A DNA stretch of 64,000 nucleotides. Origin: Tianweitania aestuarii (GTDB taxonomy: Bacteria > Pseudomonadota > Alphaproteobacteria > Rhizobiales > Rhizobiaceae). Each line of letters opens with the position of its first letter. The stretch's first letter is position 1. Shown one piece after another: positions 1 through 9,069 of this stretch. A model generated the notes under the pieces. The model did no database searches. It saw only the letters and a list, made by a program, of their open reading frames with translations, and was not told the DNA's origin. Both the position numbers and the translations under genes were made by a program. Where the stretch lies: positions 124,001-188,000 of the forward strand of contig NZ_JAFMNX010000005.1 of the NCBI RefSeq assembly GCF_018457165.1, in the 5' to 3' direction.

Positions 1-152
1 GCAACGCCGGTCATCGACGTGTCGATCAGCGAATAAACGCCATCAAACAGGATCGCCGACGAACCGGACAAAAGACCGAAGCCCACGCCGACCACAGCCG
101 TCATCAGCGTGACAAGGATCGACAGCCTGAGAACGGAGGCTTCCGTGGTCAT
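1..152 (-). CDS. Cation diffusion facilitator (CDF) family transporter, N-terminal fragment
   Basis: The gene reads leftward and runs off the window; only the first 50 codons are present. The start is the ATG at 152 (MTTEASVLRL). A hydrophobic first helix is followed by the segment GLLSGSSAILFDGVYSLIDT. This matches the first two membrane helices of CDF metal/proton antiporters, where a Ser-rich turn precedes an Asp on helix 2 that binds the metal. Such proteins export Zn, Fe, Mn or other divalent cations across the inner membrane. The substrate cannot be told from this fragment. The family call is good because the helix 2 signature is present, but the rest of the protein is unseen. Confidence 0.7.
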   Translation of the reverse strand, partial: MTTEASVLRLSILVTLMTAVVGVGFGLLSGSSAILFDGVYSLIDTSMTGV

Positions 153-321
153 GGTGTGGGTCCTGTGGAGCGGGCGGAGCCTGCTAAAAACGATGCTGCT
201 TGAACATCCGAGTAAGAGTGACAGCCCGGCAGTTCAACCTTTGAAACCCAGATGACGATCTGGAAGTTTCAGGGCACGCAAAACCGGTCGCATGAGGCTC
301 GTTCCTGCCCTCGCTTCCGCT

Positions 322-1788
322 CTACCGATCGGTAATGATCTTGACCTTGTCGCCCGGGGCGGGCGTCGCGCCTGGGGGGAGGGCGTTGAGGAGGCGGAAG
401 AGGTCGAGCTTGCGGTCGACGCCTTGCATCTGCGTGGCGAGCGAGGCCAGCGTGTCGCCGGGGCGAACAACGGCTACGCGCACGCGCAGCGGCTTGAGCG
501 CGGCCTTTTGTTCCGGCGTCAGAACCTGGAAGCTGGCGGTGACGCTGTCGGCGACGATAGTGAGGGCGGGGCTGGCGAGGGGGGCTGCCGTCAGGAGGCG
601 GTAGACCTGATCGCCGGCGCGCATCACCGTCACATCGAACTGCCAGCCATCGACCTTGGCCTTGGCATTGGCGGCCTCGCTGCCGTTCACGGTGGTTTCG
701 CGTACGCTGGAATCGTCGAGGCCGGCAACCCAGCCCGAGCGCAGGTAATTGGCAAGCGTGGTGTTGCGGTCGATGGTCACGCCATCGAAGCGCACCGCGA
801 CGTCGCCGGGGCCTGTGGCCGTGACGGCTTCCGCCGAATTGTCGATCGTGAAGCCTTCCGGGACGGTGAAGGATACGCCGAGACGCGGATGCAGGAAGGT
901 GCGGCCGCGCACATAGCCTTCTTCCGGCGTGTCGCCGTAAAGCAGGCCGTCGATGCCGGCGAGAAAGGAATCGCGATCGCGCGAGCCGGTGCCGGGCGTG
1001 CCGAACTGGCGGGCATGGCGCTGCGCGAGTTCGATGCGCTGCGGCGTGTTCGGGTGGCTTGCGAGGAAGTCGAGGCTCGGATCGGTGGCGCCGCTGACAT
1101 TGCGGAAATCGGCATAAGCGCCCATCGACTGGAGGAAGCGCGGCGAAGCGAAGGTGTCGTAGCCGGCGCGGCCGAGCGCGCGGATGCCGATCGCATCGGC
1201 TTCCAGCTCCTGATTGCGCGAGAACTGCGCCATCCGCAGCTTGTTGCGGATCAGCGCCATGCGGGCGTTCTGGTCGCCGCCGAGCACGTCCGACACGACC
1301 TTGGACGCCAGCTCTTCTTCGGCTTCGCGCTGCTGGCGCTGCAAACCGTGATTGGCCGTGACGTGCGCCATTTCGTGGCTGATCACAGCGGCGAGTTCGG
1401 CGGAATCGTTGGCCAGCGCCAGCAGACCGCGCGTGACATAAAGATAACCGCCGGGCAGCGCGAAGGCGTTGACGTTGGGCGAGTTCAGGATGGTGATGCG
1501 GAAGGTCTGGGCGGGGTTTTCCGGATCGAGCGTCAGCGCGCCGATGGCCTTTGCCACCATGCGCTCGAGCTTCGGATCGGAATATTCGCCGCCATAGGTC
1601 GCCAGAATGCGCGGATGCTGCGCCCGGGCAACGGCTGCCATGCGATCGTTGCGCTGGACATTGTCGACCGTGACCGGATTGTCGGACGGGCGCACCGATT
1701 TCAGCGACGGATCGTCCTTGAAGGAATCCATGCTGACGCAGCCGGTCATCAGCGCCGCCAGCGACAGCGCGACCACAGCGCGGCGCAT
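322..1788 (-). CDS. M48 family metalloprotease lipoprotein with C-terminal LysM-like domain
   Basis: A 488-residue protein if started at MRRAVVALSL. That start was chosen because it opens directly into a lipoprotein signal peptide ending in the lipobox LMTGC (Cys17); the open frame itself reaches back to 1908. The zinc site HEMAH lies at residues 138-142 (ISHEMAHVTANHG), with the third ligand probably in NQELEADAIG about 70 residues later. This is the arrangement of periplasmic M48 proteases such as BepA/LoiP, which degrade or help assemble outer-membrane proteins. The last 50 residues (VRPGDTLASLATQM) resemble a LysM peptidoglycan-binding repeat. Expected place: outer-membrane lipoprotein facing the periplasm. 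The gene stands alone, with about 200 bases on each side. Confidence 0.88.
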   Translation of the reverse strand: MRRAVVALSLAALMTGCVSMDSFKDDPSLKSVRPSDNPVTVDNVQRNDRMAAVARAQHPRILATYGGEYSDPKLERMVAKAIGALTLDPENPAQTFRITILNSPNVNAFALPGGYLYVTRGLLALANDSAELAAVISHEMAHVTANHGLQRQQREAEEELASKVVSDVLGGDQNARMALIRNKLRMAQFSRNQELEADAIGIRALGRAGYDTFASPRFLQSMGAYADFRNVSGATDPSLDFLASHPNTPQRIELAQRHARQFGTPGTGSRDRDSFLAGIDGLLYGDTPEEGYVRGRTFLHPRLGVSFTVPEGFTIDNSAEAVTATGPGDVAVRFDGVTIDRNTTLANYLRSGWVAGLDDSSVRETTVNGSEAANAKAKVDGWQFDVTVMRAGDQVYRLLTAAPLASPALTIVADSVTASFQVLTPEQKAALKPLRVRVAVVRPGDTLASLATQMQGVDRKLDLFRLLNALPPGATPAPGDKVKIITDR

Positions 1789-1989
1789 GCGTGCGCCAAC
1801 GAATGAGGAGGCGGACGATCGGCTGAATGGCGGGTTAAACAGAATGCGCCCCTTTGACTTTCTCGGATTCGGCCACAGGCCGGCGGACCTAGCCACATCC
1901 CTTTGCATGTTACAACAAGAAGGAGCGCTTCGCGGGCGCGAATAGTGATGAGCAATTATGTCGGCATGCGGGCGAAGGTGATCGGGCCT

Positions 1990-2706
1990 TCAGCCAGCGT
2001 CACCCATATAGCGCCGGAATGCGGCGGGTGCTTGTTCGTCTAAGAAGGATTTCGCCGGGCCTTGGGCGGTGATGTGTCCGTTCTCCAGAAACAGCACGTG
2101 ATCGGCGAGACGACTGGCATCTTCGGGGTGATGCGTGACGAACAGGACCGTGAGGCCAAGGCGGGCCTGAAGGGCGCGGATTTCGTCCAGCATGTCGGCG
2201 CGCAGAGCGGGACCGAGCGAGGCGAAGGGTTCGTCGAGCAAAAGAACGGGGCACTGGCGCACAAGGGCACGCGCGATCGCCACGCGCTGCCTTTCGCCAC
2301 CGGACAGTTCACGCGGCAGACGGTTGTTCTTGTTCTGCATGCCGGTGGAAGCAAGCGCGTCGGCAATCGCGCGCTTGTCGTCGGCGGTGAGCTTGAGGGA
2401 GGGCGAGCGGCCCAGGCCGACGTTCTGCTCGACGGTGAGGTGGGCGAAGAGGTTGTTTTCCTGAAAGATCATCGACACGGGCCGGGCGGCCGGTGCTCTA
2501 TCGCGCATGTCCTGTTCGCCGATCAGGATGCGGCCGCTCTTCGGTGTTTCGAAACCGGCAACCAGATTGAGCAGGGTGGATTTGCCCGAACCGCTTGGAC
2601 CCATGAGGGCGGTGATCGCACCGTCCGGCACGGTGGCGTCGAACAGGAATTGGGCCTCGTTGTAGGCGAAAGCGACCTGATCGAAGCGGATAGTGGGGCC
2701 ATTCAT
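1990..2706 (-). CDS. thiQ: Thiamine ABC transporter, ATP-binding protein ThiQ
   Basis: A 238-residue ABC ATPase. Walker A is GPSGSGKS (36-43), the signature motif LSGGERQR is at 133-140, and Walker B VLLLDEP at about 153-159, followed by the switch His in FVTHH. It powers thiamine (and thiamine phosphate) import with ThiP and ThiB. The start ATG at 2706 overlaps the TGA stop of thiP by four bases, so the two are translationally coupled; the open frame continues upstream but only inside thiP. It is the last gene of thiB-thiP-thiQ. Specificity is inferred from the operon and the TPP riboswitch in front of thiB. Confidence 0.95.
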   Translation of the reverse strand: MNGPTIRFDQVAFAYNEAQFLFDATVPDGAITALMGPSGSGKSTLLNLVAGFETPKSGRILIGEQDMRDRAPAARPVSMIFQENNLFAHLTVEQNVGLGRSPSLKLTADDKRAIADALASTGMQNKNNRLPRELSGGERQRVAIARALVRQCPVLLLDEPFASLGPALRADMLDEIRALQARLGLTVLFVTHHPEDASRLADHVLFLENGHITAQGPAKSFLDEQAPAAFRRYMGDAG

Positions 2707-4325
2707 CGCCGGCTTCTCCCCAGGCGGTCGGACAGGAGCATGAGTGCCAGCGTCAAGGCGGCGAGAAACAGGCCGAGCCCTGCCGCATCGGCGGTGCGGT
2801 AGCTGCCCATGCGCTCGAGCAGAAGATAGGGCAGGGTTTTTACCGCATCGGAGCCGAACAAAGCGATGACGCCGAGATCGCCGAGTGACAGCGCCATGGC
2901 GAAAGCGAAGGCGGAAGTGAGCGGGCGGCGTAGCGACGGCCAGTCGATCAGGCGCAGCCGGTTCCAGCCTGTGAGCCCCAGCGAGGCGCAAAGGCGATCG
3001 TGACGGGTGGCGGCGTCGTCATGGGCCGGGCGAAGAAGGCGCAGCGCGAAAGGCATGGCCATGACGCCGTTGACGGTGATGGCCATGATCGGCGCGAGGG
3101 CGAAAAGATCGGTCATGGTGCGCAGGAGAATGAACCAGCCGGCGCCGATCACGATGGGGGGAACAACCAGGACATAACCCGCACCGCGATCGGTCAGGCG
3201 CTCGAACAAGGAGGGACGTCCGCCGGGGCGTCTGCTTTGCAGGAGATGACGGGTGCGAAGGAGGGCGAAGGACAAGGCGATCGCGACAGTGGCTGCGGCG
3301 AAAGCGAGCCAAAGGCTGGTTACGGTGGCGGATCGCACGCTTGTTTCGAAGGCGAGGCGTTGCAGGTCGGCGAACAAACCGGCGAAGACGATGGCGGCTA
3401 GCGGGCTCACAACGAAGACCACGGTCACAACGAGGAGCGCGACATTGATCATGCGCTCGCGCGCATTCGGGCGATCGAAGCGGCGCGGGGCAACGGAAAG
3501 GTTTGCGTCACCTGCCGTATCGGCGCCGAGGCGCGACAGAACGGCCAGGATCACCACGGTGAGCGCAAGTTGCACCAGCGTCAAAGCGACGGCGCGGGCG
3601 GGATCGAAGTCGAAGCGCAGCGCCTGATAGATCGCGACTTCAAGCGTCGTGGCGCGCGGGCCGCCGCCGAGCGTCAGCACCAGCGTGAAGGAGGTCACGC
3701 ACAGCATGAAAACGAGGCCGGCGACGGAGGGCAGGGCCTTGCGCAGAGCCGGCCACTCAATGAAGCGAAAGGTGTTGGAGGCGCTGAAGCCGAGCTGGAC
3801 GCCGAGCCGGTGCTGGTCGGTTGGTATCGTCTGGAGCGCTTCCAGAAACAGCCGTGTCGCCATCGGCAGGTTGAAGAAGACATGCGCGACGAGAATGCCG
3901 GAAAGGCCGTAGATGCCGGGCCAGGGCTCGCCGATCAGCGCGCCGAGCGGGGTGGCCAAAAAGCCGGCACGGCCGAGCAAAGCAAGCAGGCCAAGGGCTG
4001 CGACGATCGCCGGCAGAGCCAGCGGCACGGCGAAGAGCTGCAGGATCAGTTGCCGGCCTGGAAACACGGGGTGGCGCGACAAGGCGCGGGCAACAACGAG
4101 CGCCGGCAAAACGGCCAGCACGGTCGATAGCAGCGCCTGCAGGAGGGTGAAGCGGATGATGCGCAGGAGATAGAAGTCGAACGCCGCCCAAGCCGCCTGG
4201 GGATTGCGCGCGCCTTCGGCGATCAGTCCGACAAAGGCGCCGCCGATCAGCACCGCCAGCATTCCAAGCGCCAGCGCGCCGCCAAGAAGGCGCGGATCGG
4301 CAGGGATGCGGCGGATGACGGTCAC
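2703..4325 (-). CDS. thiP: Thiamine ABC transporter, permease ThiP
   Basis: A 540-residue, very hydrophobic inner-membrane protein with about twelve predicted helices arranged as two homologous halves. Each half carries a binding-protein-dependent permease domain with the EAA-type cytoplasmic loop (for example the segment with [14 protein letters not shown] near residue 195, and [15 protein letters not shown] in the second half). The duplicated permease within one chain is typical of ThiP and of ferric-iron permeases. The start is a GTG at 4325, nine bases after the thiB stop. The 3' end overlaps thiQ (ATGA). It forms the channel for thiamine delivered by ThiB. Confidence 0.95.
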   Translation of the reverse strand: MTVIRRIPADPRLLGGALALGMLAVLIGGAFVGLIAEGARNPQAAWAAFDFYLLRIIRFTLLQALLSTVLAVLPALVVARALSRHPVFPGRQLILQLFAVPLALPAIVAALGLLALLGRAGFLATPLGALIGEPWPGIYGLSGILVAHVFFNLPMATRLFLEALQTIPTDQHRLGVQLGFSASNTFRFIEWPALRKALPSVAGLVFMLCVTSFTLVLTLGGGPRATTLEVAIYQALRFDFDPARAVALTLVQLALTVVILAVLSRLGADTAGDANLSVAPRRFDRPNARERMINVALLVVTVVFVVSPLAAIVFAGLFADLQRLAFETSVRSATVTSLWLAFAAATVAIALSFALLRTRHLLQSRRPGGRPSLFERLTDRGAGYVLVVPPIVIGAGWFILLRTMTDLFALAPIMAITVNGVMAMPFALRLLRPAHDDAATRHDRLCASLGLTGWNRLRLIDWPSLRRPLTSAFAFAMALSLGDLGVIALFGSDAVKTLPYLLLERMGSYRTADAAGLGLFLAALTLALMLLSDRLGRSRR

Positions 4326-4334
4326 GTCAGGCGT

Positions 4335-5357
4335 TTACCGGCTCATCACCTGCAGCCACTCGTCGATCCAAGTCTTGCGCTTTTCGGCAATTTCATCCGA
4401 CGGGATCGTGAGGGACTTGGTCGGCTTGACCATGCGATCAAAGGCTTCATCGAGCGGCTCGGACGTCTTGGCGGCGGGCAGCATCCATTGCGTTTCGGGC
4501 ACGGCGTCCTGGAAGGAGGGCGTCAGCATGAACTGGAGGAACTGCTTGGCCAGCGGGTTTTCCGCGCCCTTCTTCGTCATGCCGGCGACTTCCACCTGGA
4601 GGTAGTGACCCTCCGAGAAAGACGCTGCCTGGTATCGCTCGGTCTTGTCCGCAATGATGTGGTAGGCCGGCGAGGTCGTGTAGGACAACACCATCGGCGC
4701 TTCGTTCTTGGTGAACAGGCCATAGGCCTCGCTCCAGCCGGGCGTGACGGTGAGCACGCGGTTCTTGAGCTTGGCCCAGGCGTTCCCCGCGTCATCGCCG
4801 TAAACGGATTTGATCCAGAGCAGCAGGCCGAGACCGGGCGTCGAGGTGCGCGGATCCTGGATCACGATCTTCTGGCTCGGATCGCCTTCCACCAGGTCCT
4901 TCAGGCTCGTTGGCGGGGTCTGGAGCTTTTCGGTGTCGTAAACGACGGCGAAGTAGCCGTAGTCATAGGGAAGGAAGGTGTCGTCGTTCCAGCCGCCGGG
5001 AACCGCCACGCTTTCGGCCGAAATGCCGTGCGGAACAAAGAGGTTCGTGGCGCGCGCTTCTGTGGTCAGGTTGGTGTCGAGGCCGAGCACGAGATCGGCC
5101 TTCGTGTTGGCGCCTTCGAGCTTGATGCGGTTAAGCAGCGCCACGCCATCGGCCACCGACACGAAGTCGACCTGGCAGCTGCATTGCGCCTCGAACGCCT
5201 TCTCGACGATGGGGCCTGGACCCCATTCGGCGGTGAAGCTGTCATAGGTGTAGATGGTGAGCGTGTTTTCCGCCGCCTTAGCCGTCGCAGTAGCCGCCGG
5301 CAGAACGCCGAGCGCAAGCGTCAGGGATAGAAGGGTGGTCAGACCTGTGTTGCGCAT
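4335..5357 (-). CDS. thiB: Thiamine ABC transporter, periplasmic binding protein ThiB
   Basis: A 340-residue exported solute-binding protein. The start ATG at 5357 was preferred over an upstream start at 5405 because an excellent ribosome-binding site (AAGGAGG) sits eight bases before it and because it opens into a signal peptide ([28 protein letters not shown]). The mature part starts with [20 protein letters not shown], the usual opening of ThiB and related iron-type binding proteins, and keeps the aromatic residues expected for stacking on thiamine. It captures thiamine in the periplasm for ThiPQ. A TPP riboswitch lies in its leader, so thiamine pyrophosphate should repress the operon. Confidence 0.95.
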   Translation of the reverse strand: MRNTGLTTLLSLTLALGVLPAATATAKAAENTLTIYTYDSFTAEWGPGPIVEKAFEAQCSCQVDFVSVADGVALLNRIKLEGANTKADLVLGLDTNLTTEARATNLFVPHGISAESVAVPGGWNDDTFLPYDYGYFAVVYDTEKLQTPPTSLKDLVEGDPSQKIVIQDPRTSTPGLGLLLWIKSVYGDDAGNAWAKLKNRVLTVTPGWSEAYGLFTKNEAPMVLSYTTSPAYHIIADKTERYQAASFSEGHYLQVEVAGMTKKGAENPLAKQFLQFMLTPSFQDAVPETQWMLPAAKTSEPLDEAFDRMVKPTKSLTIPSDEIAEKRKTWIDEWLQVMSR

Positions 5358-5414
5358 GAAGCGCCTCCTTTTCATCCACGTTGCAGGACTTGAGGCGCTT
5401 TTCACGAAAACGCG

Positions 5415-5520
5415 TCTAATCCCTCCGCCGGTGCAAACCGGATCAGGTTCAGCGGGTTGGCAGGGTTTTCACCCGTTCGCCTCTCAGCCGGTCGCGATGA
5501 ACACGCCGGCACCCCGTTAG
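5415..5520 (-). promoter_or_regulatory. TPP riboswitch (THI element) upstream of thiBPQ
   Basis: Read on the minus strand, the leader contains the conserved THI-box blocks in order: a 5' stem with ACGGGGTGCC, the CTGAGAGG block, ACCCGCTGAACCTGATCCGG, then GCACCGGCGGAGGGATTAG closing the first stem. The CTGAGA and GAACCTGATC blocks contact the pyrimidine and the diphosphate in known TPP riboswitches. The element ends about 55 bases before the thiB start, leaving room for either a sequestered ribosome-binding site or a terminator. TPP binding should shut off thiamine import. The divergent thiamine diphosphokinase gene on the plus strand is not downstream of it. Confidence 0.93.
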
Positions 5521-5600
5521 AGCATCATCAGAAATAGTCCGAAGTGCTTGCGCTCGCAAGCGTTTGCGTGGAACCACGGCCATGCTATTGCCCAGGCTTC

Positions 5601-6224
5601 ATGAGCCGGTTTTCCCTTCTTCTTGGCGGCGATCTGACCGTTACGCCTCGCTTGCGCGCCCAGATTGCGGGCAGCCGCGTGCTTGCGGCCGATTCCGGCA
5701 TTGCGCATGCGGCCGCGGTTGGCGTGGAGCCGGAATTGTGGGTCGGCGACTTCGATTCCTCCGACGCGGATCTGCAGGCGTTGATGGCGCGCGTGCCGCG
5801 CGAAAGCTTCCCGCCGGAAAAAGACAGCACGGATGGGGAGCTGGCGGTGGATCTGGCGCTGGCGAAGGGAGCGAGCGAGCTTGTTCTCGTTGGCGCCTTT
5901 GGCGGTTCGCGGCCCGACCATGCCTTTCTTCACATGACGATGGCGCTGCGCCTGGCGGAAGCCGGCACCCAGGTGCTGTTGACCAGCGGCGACCAGGAGG
6001 GCGTGCCGCTGCTGGCAGGATCGCATCGCTTCGACTATATGGAGCAGACCTTGTTCAGCGTGCTCGGCTTTACCGATCTCGTTGTCTCGATATCAGGCGC
6101 GCGCTGGCCGCTCGATCACCGCGCGGTGCCGTTCGGCTCCTCGCTGACGCTCTCGAATATTGTTTCCGGCTCCTTGAACGTGGAGCTCCATTCCGGGCGG
6201 GCGCTGCTCGTCGCACACCCCTAG
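5601..6224 (+). CDS. Thiamine diphosphokinase
   Basis: A 207-residue cytosolic enzyme that transfers a diphosphate group from ATP to thiamine to make TPP. Visible motifs: GGDLT near residue 9, LAADSGIAHA (28-37), the metal-binding loop WVGDFDSSD (47-55), the DSTDGELA block (75-82) and GGSRPDHAF (101-109). All are characteristic of the ThiN/TPK catalytic domain. The start ATG at 5601 was chosen over 5544 because the family begins right before the first beta-strand (MSRFSLLLGG). It is divergent from the thiamine import operon, so uptake and activation sit side by side. The next gene begins 15 bases downstream. Confidence 0.9.
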   Translation: MSRFSLLLGGDLTVTPRLRAQIAGSRVLAADSGIAHAAAVGVEPELWVGDFDSSDADLQALMARVPRESFPPEKDSTDGELAVDLALAKGASELVLVGAFGGSRPDHAFLHMTMALRLAEAGTQVLLTSGDQEGVPLLAGSHRFDYMEQTLFSVLGFTDLVVSISGARWPLDHRAVPFGSSLTLSNIVSGSLNVELHSGRALLVAHP

Positions 6225-6239
6225 GATTGATCGCTTTTC

Positions 6240-8054
6240 ATGGCTCCGCCACTTCTTCGCTTAGACAATATCCAGCTCACTTTCGGCGGCACGCCGCTGC
6301 TTGCCGGCGCTTCGCTTTCGGCTTCCGCCGGCGACAAGATCGCGCTGGTTGGGCGCAACGGTTCGGGCAAGTCGACCCTGCTCAAGATCGCGGCCGGCAC
6401 CGTCGAGCCGCAGGACGGGCTGATCTTCCGCCAGCCGGGCGCGACCATCCGCTATCTCGCGCAGGCGCCCGATCTCGAAGGCTATGCCAATGTGCGCGCT
6501 TATGTGGAAGCGGGGCTCGGGCCATCCGACGACCCCTACCGCGCGACCTATCTGATCGAACATCTCGACCTCACCGGCGACGAAACGCCGGCGACGTTGT
6601 CCGGCGGTGAGGCGCGGCGTGCCGCATTGGCGCGCGTTCTGGCGCCGCAGCCCGACATTCTCCTGCTCGACGAGCCCACCAACCATCTCGATCTCAACAC
6701 GATCGAATGGCTGGAAGACGAGCTCAGCCGGTTGTCGTCGGCACTTATCCTGATCAGCCACGATCGCCGCTTTCTCGAGCGCGTGACGCGGGCAACCGTG
6801 TGGCTCGATCGCGGCGAGACCAAGCGGCTCGACCGGGGCTTCGCGCATTTCGAGGAATGGCGCGACCAGGTTCTGGCCGAAGAAGAACGCGACCAGCACA
6901 AGCTCGGACGTGCGATCCAGCGCGAAGAACACTGGATGCGCTATGGCGTGACCGCACGACGCAAGCGCAACATGCGGCGCGTCGGCGAGTTGCAGGCCAT
7001 GCGCCAGCAGTTCCGGACCCATCGCGGCGCGGAAGGCACGGCCGCTCTGATCGCCAGCGAGGCGCAGGAATCGGGCAAGCTGGTGCTCGAAGCCAAGAAT
7101 ATCGCCAAGAGCTATGACGGGCGTCCGGTGGTGGCAGGCTTCTCGACCCGCATCCAGCGCGGCAACCGCATCGGTCTCGTTGGGCCGAACGGTGCCGGCA
7201 AGACGACGCTTCTGCGCATGCTGATCGGCGATCTCCAGCCCGATAGCGGTTCGATCCGGCTCGGCACCAATCTGGAAATCGCCACCCTCGACCAGCGCCG
7301 CTCCAGCCTCGACCTCAACGAGACGCTCGCCACCTATCTAACGTCGGGGCGCGGCGACAGCCTCACCGTGAACGGAGAGGAAAAGCATGTCGTGTCCTAT
7401 ATGAAGGACTTCCTGTTCAAGCCGGAACAAGCGCGTACGCCGATCAAGGAACTGTCGGGCGGCGAAAGGGCACGCCTCATTCTGGCGCGGGTTCTGGCGC
7501 GGCCGGCGAACCTTCTGGTGCTCGACGAGCCGACCAACGATCTCGATATGGAAACGCTCGATCTTCTGCAGGAACTCGTTGCCGGTTTCCCCGGCACGGT
7601 GCTGCTGGTCAGCCACGATCGCGATTTCCTTGATCGCACCGTGACCTCGATCATTGCGCCGGAAGGCGAGGGCAAGTGGACCGAATATGCCGGCGGCTAT
7701 CAAGACATGCTGGCGCAGCGCAAGGCCGACATCGCCGCGCGCTCCACGATCAAAGCGGCCAACAAGGCGGAGTCTTCATCGGATGCGCCGGCGGCGGTTA
7801 AGCCCGCGTCCAACGCCAAGAAGCTGTCCTACAAACAGAAATATGCGCTGGAAACGCTGCCCAAGCGCATGGAAGACGCGCAATCGTCCATCGCCAAGCT
7901 CGAAGCCGTGATGGCCGACCCGAACCTGTACGCCAAGGACTTCGCCAAGTTCGAAAAGACCGCAGCACAGCTCGACAAGCTGCGTGCCGAGATGGCGGGG
8001 ATGGAAGACGAGTGGCTGGAATTGGAAATGCTGCGCGAGGAAATCGAGGGATGA
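6240..8054 (+). CDS. ABC-F family ATPase (Uup-like)
   Basis: A 604-residue soluble protein with two ABC cassettes and no membrane part. The first Walker A (GRNGSGKS) is near residue 37 and the second (GPNGAGKT) near residue 315. Signature motifs are LSGGEARRA and LSGGERAR, with Walker B LLLDEPTNHLD and LVLDEPTNDLD. The linker between cassettes is rich in Arg and Glu. The tail after about residue 530 is a charged coiled coil (KLEAVMADPNLY region), as in Uup. ABC-F proteins act on translating ribosomes or, for Uup, in genome stability; which role applies here cannot be decided. Confidence 0.88.
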   Translation: MAPPLLRLDNIQLTFGGTPLLAGASLSASAGDKIALVGRNGSGKSTLLKIAAGTVEPQDGLIFRQPGATIRYLAQAPDLEGYANVRAYVEAGLGPSDDPYRATYLIEHLDLTGDETPATLSGGEARRAALARVLAPQPDILLLDEPTNHLDLNTIEWLEDELSRLSSALILISHDRRFLERVTRATVWLDRGETKRLDRGFAHFEEWRDQVLAEEERDQHKLGRAIQREEHWMRYGVTARRKRNMRRVGELQAMRQQFRTHRGAEGTAALIASEAQESGKLVLEAKNIAKSYDGRPVVAGFSTRIQRGNRIGLVGPNGAGKTTLLRMLIGDLQPDSGSIRLGTNLEIATLDQRRSSLDLNETLATYLTSGRGDSLTVNGEEKHVVSYMKDFLFKPEQARTPIKELSGGERARLILARVLARPANLLVLDEPTNDLDMETLDLLQELVAGFPGTVLLVSHDRDFLDRTVTSIIAPEGEGKWTEYAGGYQDMLAQRKADIAARSTIKAANKAESSSDAPAAVKPASNAKKLSYKQKYALETLPKRMEDAQSSIAKLEAVMADPNLYAKDFAKFEKTAAQLDKLRAEMAGMEDEWLELEMLREEIEG

Positions 8055-8089
8055 TCGGTTTCGCGCAGTGAACCGCTGGAGGCGGATGC

Positions 8090-8521
8090 ATGGATCTCGA
8101 TCGCAAGGACTTCAATGGTGCTTGTCATTGCGGCACGATACGCTTTCGCGTGCATCTGAGTGAGGGCCTGCGCAGCGCGCGCCGGTGCAGCTGTTCGATG
8201 TGCCGAATGCGCGGGGCGGTGGCCGTCACGGCAAAGGTGGGCGATCTGGAGATCACCGCAGGCGCAGACGCGCTGACGCTTTACCAGTTCAACACGCTTG
8301 TGGCGCGGCATTACTTCTGTTCGCAGTGCGGGATCTATACGCATCACCAGCGGCGTTCGAACCCGTCGCAGCTCGGCGTCAACGTCGCCTGTCTGGAGGG
8401 TGTCAGCCCGTTCGACTTTTCGGCGGTGACGGTAAATGACGGGGTCAATCACCCCACGGACGGCAAGGCAGGCTCGGGTCTGGCAGGCGTGCTGCGGTTC
8501 GAACCGGCATCGGATCGCTAG
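8090..8521 (+). CDS. GFA-fold (glutathione-dependent formaldehyde-activating enzyme-like) zinc protein
   Basis: A 143-residue protein with the cysteine pattern of the GFA (CENP-V) fold: GACHCGTIRF near residue 11, CSCSMCRMRG around residue 37 and YFCSQCGIYTHH around residue 80. These cysteines bind two zinc ions in characterised relatives such as Gfa, which was reported to help couple formaldehyde to glutathione. Most members have no proven substrate, so the function should be read as a family label only. The start ATG at 8090 follows a GGAGG motif. The gene is followed by a promoter-like sequence for rpmB. Confidence 0.85.
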   Translation: MDLDRKDFNGACHCGTIRFRVHLSEGLRSARRCSCSMCRMRGAVAVTAKVGDLEITAGADALTLYQFNTLVARHYFCSQCGIYTHHQRRSNPSQLGVNVACLEGVSPFDFSAVTVNDGVNHPTDGKAGSGLAGVLRFEPASDR

Positions 8522-8548
8522 AAGCGCGTTCGTTGATGTGACTCTCGC

Positions 8549-8577
8549 TTGACGCTTCCCGCTTTTCTGGGTATGGC
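8549..8577 (+). promoter_or_regulatory. Candidate sigma-70 type promoter of rpmB
   Basis: TTGACG (8549-8554) is followed after 17 bases by TATGGC (8572-8577), a fair match to housekeeping -35 and -10 boxes. It lies in the 169-base gap between the GFA gene and rpmB and points toward rpmB. This is a motif match by eye only. Confidence 0.45.
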
Positions 8578-8690
8578 AACCCTCGATTTCCCATGTGGCC
8601 GCCTGGATCCTGCGCGCCGACCCGTTTGGTGCGGCAAGGAACTGTGGTCGAAAGACCGGCAGCTTTAAGAAGAATAATTGAGGTAACGTC

Positions 8691-8996
8691 ATGTCCCGCG
8701 CCTGCGAACTGACCGGCAAAGCCGTTCTGACCGGCAACAATGTCAGCCACGCCAACAACAAGACCCGTCGCCGTTTCCTGCCGAACCTCGTCAATGTGAC
8801 GCTGATCTCGGAAGCGATGAACCAGTCGGTTCGTTTGCGCGTTTCGGCCAATGCTCTGCGCACGGTCGAGCATCGCGGTGGCCTCGACGCCTTCCTCGCC
8901 AAGGCCAATGCCATGGAACTGTCGCCGAAGGCTCGCCTGCTCAAGAAGCAGATCGCTAAGAAGACGGCTGAACAGACCGAAGGCGCTGCAGCTTAA
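8691..8996 (+). CDS. rpmB: 50S ribosomal protein L28
   Basis: A 101-residue basic protein. The start of L28 is clear ([10 protein letters not shown], then [19 protein letters not shown]), as is the central block [21 protein letters not shown]. The alphaproteobacterial form carries a C-terminal extension of about 20 residues like this one. It is part of the large ribosomal subunit. A GAGG ribosome-binding site precedes the ATG at 8691. It is followed by a 10 bp-stem hairpin and then the queuosine-precursor transporter. Confidence 0.97.
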   Translation: MSRACELTGKAVLTGNNVSHANNKTRRRFLPNLVNVTLISEAMNQSVRLRVSANALRTVEHRGGLDAFLAKANAMELSPKARLLKKQIAKKTAEQTEGAAA

Positions 8997-9018
8997 TTAG
9001 CTGCCGCTTACGACTTGA

Positions 9019-9039
9019 GGACGGCTTTCAAAGCCGTCC
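9019..9039 (+). terminator. Hairpin downstream of rpmB (terminator-like, no T tract)
   Basis: GGACGGCTTT and AAAGCCGTCC form a perfect 10 bp stem with a single-base loop, 23 bases after the rpmB stop. No run of T follows, so it may be an mRNA 3'-end stabiliser or weak terminator. It directly abuts the candidate preQ1 aptamer at 9041. Confidence 0.5.
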
Positions 9040-9040
9040 G

Positions 9041-9069
9041 CTGGTTCCATTACCCAGGATAAAAAAATG
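9041..9069 (+). promoter_or_regulatory. Candidate preQ1-I riboswitch overlapping the start codon of the queuosine-precursor transporter
   Basis: The RNA would form a stem CUGG (9041-9044) with CCAG (9054-9057). The nine-base loop UUCCAUUAC ends in the C expected to pair with preQ1. The stem is followed by the A-rich tail GAUAAAAAA (9058-9066), which in this class lies in the minor groove. The loop bases CAU (9048-9050) can pair with AUG (9067-9069), so the H-type pseudoknot would include the start codon. Length and order match known preQ1-I aptamers, and the downstream gene encodes the expected regulated product. Identified by eye, not by covariance search. Confidence 0.62.

Noticed and set aside
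292-1806. 504-codon plus-strand open frame
   Set aside because: Antisense to the M48 protease gene, which has intact catalytic motifs.
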